Below, in pieces: positions 10,026-21,924 of a DNA stretch of 64,000 nt; the first letter of the stretch is position 1; the number at the start of each line of letters is the position of its first letter. Under the pieces are notes generated by a model. That model ran no database searches and had not been told where the DNA came from. It saw nothing but the letters and a program-made list of their open reading frames with translations. The stretch lies in contig NC_079877.1 of NCBI RefSeq assembly GCF_029227915.1, forward strand, positions 34,313,851 to 34,377,850, written 5' to 3'. Made by a program: the position numbers and the translations under genes. Source of the DNA: Hydractinia symbiolongicarpus (lineage: Eukaryota > Cnidaria > Hydrozoa > Anthoathecata > Hydractiniidae).

Positions 10026-13000
10026 TATAAGGTCAAAGTCCAAAATCAGTTCAATTAAGGCCCACAGTCAATCGTTTCACTGTTAAAAGCGATACAACTT
10101 AGTAATATTGGAAAAACTCAGTAAACCCATGTTGGTACGATTATGTGACGCAACCGTTGTAACTCAAACGGATTGACACCGTTAGAAAGTCAATGAAATG
10201 GAGTTTTTGAAACTGTTTCTATACCTTCAATGCGCGCTAACGGCTAGGATTGGTCCCACAGTAAAAATGACTTATTTATCTAAATTTTTAATGAATCGCT
10301 GCAACAGGGTCCAGTGTAATCGCTGAGTTCCGGCAATCATGTCAAATTAAGAAGAATGTTCTTTCTTGGAGTCCAATTGCCTCATTTATCACATTTATAA
10401 GGTCACAGTCCTGAATCAGTTCAAATAATTCCCACAGTCAATCGTTTCACTGTTAAAAGCGATACAACTAAGTATTATCCGAAGAAAATCACTAAATACA
10501 TTTTGGTACGAATATGTGACGCAACTGTTGTAACTCAAACGGATTGACACCGTTAGAAAGTCAATGAAATGTGGTTTTTGAAACTGTCTCTATTTCTTCA
10601 GCGCGCGATAACGGCTAGGATTGGTCTCACAGTAAAAAAAGACTTATTTATCTTAATTTTTAAATAAAGCGTTACCATAGCGCCCAGTGTAATCGCTGGG
10701 TTCCAGCAATCATGTCAAATTAAGAAGAATGTTATTTCTTGGCGTCCAATTGTCTCACTTAAAACATTTATAAGGTCAAAGTCCAAAACGTTTCACAGTT
10801 AAAAGCGATGCAACCTAGAAATATCCGAATACTTTCGTAAAATACATGTTGGTACGAATATGTGACGCAACCGTTGTAACTCAAACGGAATTATACCGCC
10901 AAGAAATCAATGAAATGTAGTTTTTGAGAATGTCTTTATTTCTTCAGCGCGTGCTAACGGCCAGGATTGGTCCCACAGTAAGAAAATCTTATTTATCTAA
11001 ATTTTAAAATGAATCGCTACCACACGGTCCAGTGTAATCGCTGAGTTCTGGCAATCATGTCAAATTAAGAAGAATATCATTTCTTGTAGTCAAAGTGACT
11101 CATTTATCACATTTATAAGGTCAAAGTCAAAAATCAGTTCAATTAAGTCCCACAGTCAATCGTTTCACTGTTGAAAGCAATACAACTTAGTAATATCGGA
11201 AAAAAATCACTAAATACATGTTGGTACGAATGTGTGACGCAACCGTTGTAACTCAAACGGATTGACACCGTTAGAAAATCAATGAAATTTAGTTTTAGAA
11301 ACTGTCTCTATTTCTTCAGCGCGCGATAACGGCTAGGATTAGTCCCACAATAAAAAATGACTTATTTATCTTAATTTTTAAATAAAGCCTTACCACAGCG
11401 CCTAGTGTAATTGCTGAGTTCCAGCAATCATGTCAAATTAAGAAGAATATCATTTCTTGTAGTCAAAATGACTCATTTATCACATTTATAAGGTCAAAGT
11501 CCAAAATCAGTTCAATTAAGTCCCACAGTCAATCGTTTCACTGTTGAAAGCGATACAACTTAGTAATATCGGAAGAAAATCACTAAATACATGTTGGTAC
11601 GAATGTGTGACGCAACCGTTGAAACTCAACCGGATTGACACCGTTAGAAAATCAATGAAATTTAGTTTTAGAAACTGTCTCTATTTCTTCAGCGCGCGAT
11701 AACGGCTAGGATTGGTCCCACAGTAAAAAATGGCTTATTTATCTTAATTTTTAAGTAAAGCCTTACCACAGCGCCCAGTGAAATCGCTGAGTTCCAACAA
11801 TCATGTCAAATTAAGAAGAATATCATTTCTTGTAGTCAAAATGACTCATTTATCACATTTATAAAATCAACGTCCAAAATCAGTTCAATTAAGTCCCACA
11901 GTCAATCGTTTCACTGTTGAAAGCGATACAACTTAGTAATATCGGAAGAAAATCACTAAATACATGTTGGTACGATTATGTGACTCAACCGTTGTAAGTC
12001 AAACTGATTGACACCGTTAGAAAGTCAATGAAATGTAGTTTTTGAAACTGTCTCTATTTCTTCAGCGCGCAATAACGGCTAGGATTGGTCCCACAGTACA
12101 AAATGACTTATTTATCTTAATTTATAAATAAACCGTTACCACAGCGCCCAGTTTAATCGGTGAGTTCCATCAATCATGTCAAATTAAGGAGAATGTTATT
12201 TCTTCTAGTCAAAATGGTTCATTTATTACATTTATAAGGTCAAAGTCTAAAATCAGTTCAACTAATTCCCACAGTCAATCGTTTCACTGTTGAAAGCGAT
12301 ACAACTTAGTATTATCGGAAGGAAATCAATAAATACATGTTGGTACGAATGTGTGACGCAGCTGTTGTAACTCAAACGGATTGACACCGTTAGAAAGTCA
12401 ATGAAATGGAGTTTTTGAAACTATCTCTATATCTTCAGCGCGCGCTAACGGCTAGGATTGGTCCCACAGTAAAAATGACTTATTTATCTAAATTTTTAAA
12501 TGAATCGCTACCACAGGGTCCAGTGTATACGTTTAGTTCCACCAATCATGTCAAATTAAGAAGAATGGTATTTCTTGGTGTCCAATTGTCTCACTTATAA
12601 CATTTATAAGGTCAAAGTTCAAAATCAGTTCAATTAAGTCGCACAGTCAAACGTTTCACAGTTAAAAGCGATGCAACCTAGTAATATCCGAATACTTTCG
12701 CTAAATACATGTTGGTACGAAAATGTGACGCAACCGTTGTAACTCAAACGGAATTATACGGCCAAGAAATCAATGAAATGTAGTTTTTGAGAATGTCTTT
12801 ATTTCTTCAGCGCATTGTAACGGCCAGGATTGGTCCCACAGTAAGAAAATCTTATTTATCTAAATTTTTAAATAAAGCGCTACCGCAGAGCCTAATGTAA
12901 CCGCTGAATTCCAGTAATCATGTCAAATTAAGAAGAATGTTATTCCTTGGAGACCAATTGGCGCATTAATCACATTTATAAGGTCAAAATCCAAAATCAG

Positions 13001-16000
13001 TTCAATTAAGTCCCACAGTCAATCGTTTCATTGTTGAAAGCGATACAACTTAGTAATATCGGAAGAAAATCAGTAAATACATGTTGGTACGATTATGTGA
13101 CGCAATCGTTGTAACAAAAACGGATTGACACCGTTAGAAAGTCAATGAAATGTAGTTTTTAAAACTGTCTCTATTTCTTCAGCGCGCGATAACGGCTAGG
13201 ATTGGTCCCACAGTACAAAATGACTTATTTATCTAATTTTTTTAATAAAGCGTTACCACAGCGCCCAGTGTAATCGGTGAGTTCTATCAATCATGTCAAA
13301 CTAAGAAGAATGTCATTTTTTATAGTCAAAATGACTCATTTATCACATTTATAAGGTCAAAGTCTAAAATCAGTTCAACTAATTCCCACAGTCAATCGTT
13401 TCACTGTTGAAAGCGATAAAACTTAGTATTATCGGAAGGAAATCACTAAATACATGTTGGTACGAACATGTAACGCAACTGTTTTAATTCAAACGGATTG
13501 ACACCGTTAGAAAGTCAATGAAATGTAGTTTTTGAAACTGTCTCTATTTCTTCAGCGCGCGATAACGGCTAGGATTGTTTCCACAGTACTAAATGACTTA
13601 TTTATCTTAACTTTTAAACAAAGCTCTACCACAGCGCCCAGTGTAATCGCTGAGTTCCAGCAATCATGTCAAATTAAGAAGAATGTTATTCCTTGGAGTC
13701 CAATTGTCTCACTTACAACATTTATAAGGTCAAAGTCCAAAAGCAGTACAATTAGGTCGCACAGTCAAACGTTTCACAGTTAAAAGCGATGCAACCTAGT
13801 AATATCCGAATACTTTCGCTAAATAATTGTTGGTACGAATATGTGACGCAACCGTTGTAACTCAAACGGATTGACACCGTTAGAAAGTCAATGAAATGGA
13901 GTTTGTGAAACTGTCTCTATATCTTCACCGCGCGCTAACGGCTAGGATTGGTCCCACAGTAAAAATGACTTATTTATCTAAATTTTTAAATGAATCGCTA
14001 CCACAGGGTCCAGTGTAATCGCTGAGTTCCGGCAATCATGTCAAATTAAGAAGAATGTTCTTTCTTGGAGTCCAATTGTCTCATTTATCACACTTATGAG
14101 GTCACAGTCCAAAGTTAGTTCAATTAAGTCCCACAGTCAATCGTTTCACTGTTAGAAGCGATGCAACCTAGTAATATCAGAAAAATATCGCTAAATACAT
14201 GTTGGTACGAAAATGTGACCCAACCGTTGTAACTCAAACGGATTGAAACCGTTAGAAAGTCAATGAAATGTACTTTTTAAAGCTTTCTCTATTTCTTCAG
14301 CGCGAACTAACGGCTAGGATTGGTCCCACAATAAAAAATGACTTATTTATCTAAATGTTTAAAAAAGGGCTACCACAGAGCCTAATGTAATCGCTGAGTT
14401 CCAGCAATCATGTCAAATTACGAAGAATATCATTTCTTGTAGTCAAAATGACTCATTTATCACATTTATAAGGTCAAAGTCCAAAATCAGTTCAATTAAG
14501 TCCCACAGTCAATCGTTTCACTGTTGAAAGCGATACAACTTAGTAATATCGGAAAAAAGTCACTAAATACATGTTGGTACGAATGTGTGACGCAGCTGTT
14601 GTAACTCAAACGGATTGACACCGTTAGAAAGTCAATGAAATGTGGTTTTTGAAACTGTCTCTATTTCTTCAGCGCGCGATAACTGCTAGGATTGGTCCCA
14701 CAGTAAAAAAAGACTTATTTATCTTAATTTTTAAATAAAGCGCTACCACAGCTCCCCAGTGTAATCGCTGAGTTCCAGCAATCTTGTCAAATTAAGAAGA
14801 ATGTTATTTCTTGGAGTGCAATTGTCTCAATTATAAAATTTATAAGGTCAAGGTCCAAAATCAGTTCAATTAAGTCGCACAGTCAAACGTTTCACAGTTA
14901 AAAGCGATGCAACCTAGTAATATCAGAATACTTTCGCTAAATACATGTTGGTACGAATATGTGACGCAACCGTTGTAACTCAAACGGATTGACACCGTTA
15001 GAAAGTCAATGAAATGGAGTTTGTGAAACTGTCTCTATATCTTCAGCGCGCGCTAACGGCTAGGATTGGTCCCACCGTAAAAATGACTTATTTATCTAAA
15101 TTTTTAAATGAATCGCTACCACAGGGTCCAGTGTAATCGCTGAGTTCCGGCAATCATGTCAAATTAAGAAAAAAATTCTTTTTTGGAGTCCAATTGTCTC
15201 ATTTATCACACTTATGAGGTCACAGTCCAAAGTTAGTTCAATTAAGTCCCACAGTCAATCGTTTCACTGTTAGAAGCAATGCAACCTAGTAATATTAGAA
15301 AAATATCGCTAAATACATGTTGGTACGAATATGTGACCCAACCGTTGTAACTCAAACGGATTGAAACCGTTAGAAAGTCAATGAAATGTACTTTTTAAAG
15401 CTTTCTCTATTTCTTCAGCGCGAACTAACGGCTAGGATTGGTCCAATAGTAAAAAATGACTTATTTATCTAAATTTTTAAAAAAGGGCTACCACAGAGCC
15501 TAATGTAATCGCTGAGTTCCAGCCATCATGTCAAATTACGAAGAATATCATTTCTTGTAGTCAAAATGACTCATTTATCACATTTATAAGGTCAAAGTCA
15601 AAAATCAGTTCAATTAAGTCCCACAGTCAATCGTTTCACTGTTGAAAGCGATGCAACATAGTAATATCAGAATACTTTCGCTAAATACATGTTGGTACGA
15701 ATATGTGACGCAACCGTTGTAACTCAAACGGAATTATACCGCCAAGAAATCAATGAAATGTAGTTTTTGAGAATGTCTTTAAATCTTCAGCGCGTGCTAA
15801 CGGCCAGGATTGGTCCCACAGTAAGAAAATCTTATTTATCTAAATTTTAAAATGAATCGCTACCACACGGTCCAGTGTAATTGCTGAGTTCCGGCAATCA
15901 TGTCAAATAAAGAAGAATATCACTTCTTGTAGTCAAAATGACTCATTTATCACATTTATAAGGTGAAAGTCCAAAATCAGTTCAATTAAGTCCCACAGTC

Positions 16001-16757
16001 AATCGTTTCGCTGTTGAAAGCGATACAACTTAGTAATATCGGAAAAAAATCACTAAATACATGTTGGTACGAATGTGTGACGCAACCGTTGTAACTCAAA
16101 CGGATTGACACCGTTAGAAAGTCAATGAAATGGAGTTTTTGAAACTGTCTCTATATCTTCAGCGCGCGCTAACGGCTAGGATTGGTCCCACAGTAAAAAA
16201 GACTTATTTATCTAAATTTTTAATGAATCGCTACCACAGGGTCCAGTGTAATCGCTGAGTTCCGGCAATCATGTCAAATTAGGAAGAATGTTCTTTCTTG
16301 GTGTCCAATTCTCTCATTTATCACACTTATGAGGTCGCAGTCCAAAGTTAGTTCAATTAAGTCCTACAGTCTATCGTTTCACTGTTTGAAGCGATGCAAC
16401 CTAGTAATATCAGAAAAATATCGCTAAATACATGTTGGTACGAATATGTGACCCAACCGTTTTAACTCAAACGGATTGACACCGTTAGAAAGTCAATGAA
16501 ATGTAGTTTTTGAAACTGTCTCTACTTCTTCAGCGCGCGATAACGGCTAGGATTGTTTCCACAGTAATAAATAACTTATTTTTCTTAACTTTTAAACAAA
16601 GCGCTACCACAGCGCCCAGTGTAATTGCTGAGTTCCAGCAATCATGTAAAATTAAGAAAAATATCATTTCTTGTAGTCAAAATGACTCATTTATCACATT
16701 TATAAGGTCAAAGTCCAAAATCAGTTCAATTAAGTCCCACAGTCAATCGTTTCACTG
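10026..16757 (+). repeat. Higher-order repeat block A' (second copy of block A, one monomer missing)
   Basis: Monomers 1-3 of A recur at an offset of 10025 bp (anchors 10134, 10505, 10851). From monomer 5 onward the offset is 9652-9653 (anchors 11223, 11596, 11969, 12342, 12714, 13086, 13459, 13832, 14204, 14576, 14950, 15322, 15694, 16066, 16437). The 373-bp difference is exactly one monomer, the one at anchor 1198 in A. By eye the two copies differ at only a few bases per kb. Homology with A stops near 16757, where the sequence switches to a copy of 14898 onward. Confidence 0.92.
11040..11095 (+). repeat. Unequal-crossover junction that removed one monomer in A'
   Basis: On the left the sequence carries gagttctggcaatc, the mark of the monomer at 1015-1030 in A. 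On the right it carries caaagtgactcattt, the mark found about 372 bp further on, at 1439-1452 in A. Between them lies a stretch common to both monomers (caatcatgtc through gtagtcaaa), so the exchange was in register and homologous. Confidence 0.85.
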
Positions 16758-18123
16758 TTAAAAGCGATGCAACCTAGTAATATCAGAATACTTTCGCTAA
16801 ATACATGTTGGTACGAATATGTGACGCAACCGTTGTAACTCAAACGGATTGACACCGTTAGAAAGTCAATGAAATGGAGTTTGTGAAACTGTCTCTATAT
16901 CTTCAGCGCGCGCTAACGGCTAGGATTGGTCCCACCGTAAAAATGACTTATTTATCTAAATTTTTAAATGAATCGCTACCACAGGGTCCAGTGTAATCGC
17001 TGAGTTCCGGCAATCATGTCAAATTAAGAAGAATATTCTTTTTTGGAGTCCAATTGTCTCATTTATCACACTTATGAGGTCACAGTCCAAAGTTAGTTTA
17101 ATTAAGTCCCACAGTCAATCGTTTCACTGTTAGAAGCAATGCAACCTAGTAATATCAGAAAAATATCGCTAAATACATGTTGGTACGAATATGTGACCCA
17201 ACCGTTGTAACTCAAACGGATTGAAACCGTTAGAAAGTCAATGAAATGTACTTTTTAAAGCTTTCTCTATTTCTTCAGCGCGAACTAACGGCTAGGATTG
17301 GTCCCACAGTAAAAAATGACTTATTTATCTAAATTTTTAAAAAAGGGCTACCACAGAGCCTAATGTAATCGCTGAGTTCCAGCAATCATGTCAAATTACG
17401 AAGAATATCATTTCTTGTAGTCAAAATGACTCATTTATCACATTTATAAGGTCAAAGTCAAAAATCAGTTCAATTAAGTCCCACAGTCAATCGTTTCACT
17501 GTTGAAAGCGATGCAACATAGTAATATCAGAATACTTTCGCTAAATACATCTTGGTACGAATATGTGACGCAACCGTTGTAACTCAAACGGAATTATACC
17601 GCCAAGAAATCAATGAAATGTAGTTTTTGAGAATGTCTTTAAATCTTCAGCGCGTGCTAACGGCCAGGATTGGTCCCACAGTAAGAAAATCTTATTTATC
17701 TAAATTTTAAAATGAATCGCTACCACACGGTCCAGTGTAATTGCTGAGTTCCGGCAATCATGTCAAATAAAGAAGAATATCACTTCTTGTAGTCAAAATG
17801 ACTCATTTATCACATTTATAAGGTGAAAGTCCAAAATCAGTTCAATTAAGTCCCACAGTCAATCGTTTCGCTGTTGAAAGCGATACAACTTAGTAATATC
17901 GGAAAAAAATCACTAAATACATGTTGGTACGAATGTGTGACGCAACCGTTGTAACTCAAACGGATTGACACCGTTAGAAAGTCAATGAAATGGAGTTTTT
18001 GAAACTGTCTCTATATCTTCAGCGCGCGCTAACGGCTAGGATTGGTCCCACAGTAAAAAAGACTTATTTATCTAAATTTTTAATGAATCGCTACCACAGG
18101 GTCCAGTGTAATCGCTGAGTTCC
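16758..18123 (+). repeat. Tandem duplication of 14898-16263 (offset 1860 bp, 5 monomers)
   Basis: Anchors 16810, 17182, 17554 and 17926 equal 14950, 15322, 15694 and 16066 plus 1860 bp. The match begins in ttaaaagcgatgcaacc near 16758 and ends near 18123, where tccagcaatc replaces tccggcaatc and the sequence becomes a copy of 13659 onward. Private marks such as tttttggagtcc and taatatcag recur in both copies. Confidence 0.9.
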
Positions 18124-20690
18124 AGCAATCATGTCAAATTAAGAAGAATGTTATTCCTTGGAGTCCAATTGTCTCACTTACAACATTTATAAGGTCAAAG
18201 TCCGAAAGCAGTACAATTAGGTCGCACAGTCAAACGTTTCACAGTTAAAAGCGATGCAACCTAGTAATATCCGAATACTTTCGCTAAATAATTGTTGGTA
18301 CGAATATGTGACGCAACCGTTATAACTCAAACGGATTGACACCGTTAGAAAGTCAATGAAATGGAGTTTGTGAAACTGTCTCTATATCTTCACCGCGCGC
18401 TAACGGCTAGGATTGGTCCCACAGTAAAAATGACTTATTTATCTAAATTTTTAAATGAATCGCTACCACAGGGTCCAGTGTAATCGCTGAGTTCCGGCAA
18501 TCATGTCAAATTAAGAAGAATGTTCTTTCTTGGAGTTCAATTGTCTCATTTATCACACTTATGATGTCACAGTCCAAAGTTAGTTCAATTAAGTCCCACA
18601 GTCAATCGTTTCACTGTTAGAAGCGATGCAACCTAGTAATATCAGAAAAATATCGCTAAATACATGTTGGTACGAAAATGTGACCCAACCGTTGTAACTC
18701 AAACGGATTGAAACCGTTAGAAAGTCAATGAAATGTACTTTTTAAAGCTTTCTCTATTTCTTCAGCGCGAACTAACGGCTAGGATTGGTCCCACAATAAA
18801 AAATGACTTATTTATCTAAATTTTTAAAAAAGGGCTACCACAGAGCCTAATGTAATCGCTGAGTTCCAGCAATCATGTCAAATTACGAAGAATATCATTT
18901 CTTGTAGTCAAAATGACTCATTTATCACATTTATAAGGTCAAAGTCCAAAATCAGTTCAATTAAGTCCCACAGTCAATCGTTTCACTGTTGAAAGCGATA
19001 CAACTTAGTAATATCGGAAAAAAGTCACTAAATACATGTTGGTACGAATGTGTGACGCAGCTGTTGTAACTCAAACGGATTGACACCGTTAGAAAGTCAA
19101 TGAAATGTGGTTTTTGAAACTGTCTCTATTTCTTCAGCGCGCGATAACTGCTAGGATTGGTCCCACAGTAAAAAACGACTTATTTATCTTAATTTTCAAA
19201 TAAAGCGCTACCACAGCTCCCTAGTGTAATCGCTGAGTTCCAGCAATCTTGTCAAATTAAGAAGAATGTTATTTCTTGGAGTGCAATTGTCTCAATTATA
19301 AAATTTATAAGGTCAAAGTCCAAAATCAGTTCAATTAAGTCGCACAGTCAAACGTTTCACAGTTAAAAGCGATGCAACCTAGTAATATCCGAATACTTTC
19401 GCTAAATAATTGTTGGTACGAATATGTGACGCAACCGTTGTAACTCAAACGGATTGACACCGTTAGAAAGTCAATGAAATGGAGTTTGTGAAACTGTCTC
19501 TATATCTTCACCGCGCGCTAACGGCTAGGATTGGTCCCACAGTAAAAAACGACTTATTTATCTTAATTTTCAAATAAAGCGCTACCACAGCTCCCTAGTG
19601 TAATCGCTGAGTTCCAGCAATCTTGTCAAATTAAGAAGAATGTTATTTCTTGGAGTGCAATTGTCTCAATTATAAAATTTATAAGGTCAAAGTCCAAAAT
19701 CAGTTCAATTAAGTCGCACAGTCAAACGTTTCACAGTTAAAAGCGATGCAACCTAGTAATATCCGAATACTTTCGCTAAATAATTGTTGGTACGAATATG
19801 TGACGCAACCGTTGTAACTCAAACGGATTGACACCGTTAGAAAGTCAATGAAATGGAGTTTGTGAAACTGTCTCTATATCTTCACCGCGCGCTAACGGCT
19901 AGGATTGGTCCCACAGTAAAAATGACTTATTTATCTAAATTTTTAAATGAATCGCTACCACAGGGTCCAGTGTAATCGCTGAGTTCCGGCAATCATGTCA
20001 AATTAAGAAGAATGTTCTTTCTTGGAGTCCAATTGTCTCATTTATCACACTTATGAGGTCACAGTCCAAAGTTAGTTCAATTAAGTCCCACAGTCAATCG
20101 TTTCACTGTTAGAAGCGATGCAACCTAGTAATATCAGAAAAATATCGCTAAATACATGTTGGTACGAAAATGTGACCCAACCGTTGTAACTCAAACGGAT
20201 TGAAACCGTTAGAAAGTCAATGAAATGTACTTTTTAAAGCTTTCTCTATTTCTTCAGCGCGAACTAACGGCTAGGATTGGTCCCACAATAAAAAATGACT
20301 TATTTATCTAAATTTTTAAAAAAGGGCTACCACAGAGCCTAATGTAATCGCTGAGTTCCAGCAATCATGTCAAATTACGAAGAATATCATTTCTTGTAGT
20401 CAAAATGACTCATTTATCACATTTATAAGGTCAAAGTCCAAAATCAGTTCAATTAAGTCCCACAGTCAATCGTTTCACTGTTGAAAGCGATACAACTTAG
20501 TAATATCGGAAAAAAGTCACTAAATACATGTTGGTACGAATGTGTGACGCAGCTGTTGTAACTCAAACGGATTGACACCGTTAGAAAGTCAATGAAATGT
20601 GGTTTTTGAAACTGTCTCTATTTCTTCAGCGCGCAATAACTGCTAGGATTGGTCCCACAGTAAAAAAAGACTTATTTATCTTAATTTTTA
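18124..20690 (+). repeat. Copy of 13659 onward, expanded as a 4-monomer tandem unit
   Basis: Anchors 18297, 18669, 19041 and 19415 equal 13832, 14204, 14576 and 14950 plus 4465 bp (12 monomers). Anchors 19789, 20161 and 20533 then repeat 18297, 18669 and 19041 at +1492 bp, so a 4-monomer unit is present nearly twice. The aataattgttgg mark recurs at 18297, 19415 and 19789. The end near 20690 is where acagctcc is replaced by acagagcctaatg. Confidence 0.87.
19168..19914 (+). repeat. Single-monomer tandem duplication (374 bp x 2)
   Basis: The stretch starting at agtaaaaaacgac (19167) recurs starting at 19541, with aattttcaaataaag and acagctccctag in both. The two copies appear identical by eye over the whole 374 bp, so this is among the youngest events in the window. 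The last part of the second copy returns to the aatgacttatt form at 19918. Confidence 0.85.
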
Positions 20691-21924
20691 AATAAAGCGC
20701 TACCACAGAGCCTAATGTAATCGCTGAGTTCCAGCAATCATGTCAAATTACGAAGAATATCATTTCTTGTAGTCAAAATGACTCATTTATCACATTTATA
20801 AGGTCAAAGTCAAAAATCAGTTCAATTAAGTCCCACAGTCAATCGTTTCACTGTTGAAAGCGATGCAACATAGTAATATCAGAATACTTTCGCTAAATAC
20901 ATGTTGGTACGAATATGTGACGCAACCGTTGTAACTCAAACGGAATTATACCGCCAAGAAATCAATGAAATGTAGTTTTTGAGAATGTCTTTAAATCTTC
21001 AGCGCGTGCTAACGGCCAGGATTGGTCCCACAGTAAGAAAATCTTATTTATCTAAATTTTAAAATGAATCGCTACCACACGGTCCAGTGTAATTGCTGAG
21101 TTCCGGCAATCATGTCAAATAAAGAAGAATATCACTTCTTGTAATCAAAATGACTCATTTATCACATTTATAAGGTGAAAGTCCAAAATCAGTTCAATTA
21201 AGTCCCACAGTCAATCGTTTCGCTGTTGAAAGCGATACAACTTAGTAATATCGGAAAAAAATCACTAAATACATGTTGGTACGAAAATGTGACCCAACCG
21301 TTGTAACTCAAACGGATTGAAACCGTTAGAAAGTCAATGAAATGTACTTTTTAAAGCTTTCTCTATTTCTTCAGCGCGAACTAACGGCTAGGATTGGTCC
21401 CACAGTAAAAAATGACTTATTTATCTAAATTTTTAAAAAAGGGCTACCACAGAGCCCAATGTAATCGCTGAGTTCCAGCAATCATGTCAAATTACGAAGA
21501 ATATCATTTCTTGTAGTCAAAATGACTCATTTATCACATTTATAAGGTCAAAGTCCAAAATCAGTTCAATTAAGTCCCACAGTCAATCGTTTCACTGTTG
21601 AAAGCGATACAACTTAGTAATATCGGAAAAAAATCACTAAATACATGTTGGTACGAATGTGTGACGCAGCTGTTGTAACTCAAACGGATTGACACCGTTA
21701 GAAAGTCAATGAAATGTGGTTTTTGAAACTGCCTCTATTTCTTCAGCGCGCGATAACTGCTAGGATTGGTCCCACAGTAAAGAAAGACTTATTTATCTTA
21801 ATTTTTAAATAAAGCGCTACCACAGCGCCCAGTGTAATCGCTGAGTTCCAGCAATCTTGTCAAATTAAGAAGAATGTTATTTCTTGGAGTCCAATTGTCT
21901 CAAATATAACATTTATAAGGTCAA
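20691..21924 (+). repeat. Mosaic linker of satellite monomers
   Basis: Anchors 20906, 21278 and 21650. The part 20700-21270 copies 17348-17920 (offset 3352 bp, 9 monomers). From 21278 the sequence follows 20161 onward (offset 1117 bp, 3 monomers) as far as the next block. Nothing other than satellite is present. Confidence 0.8.
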
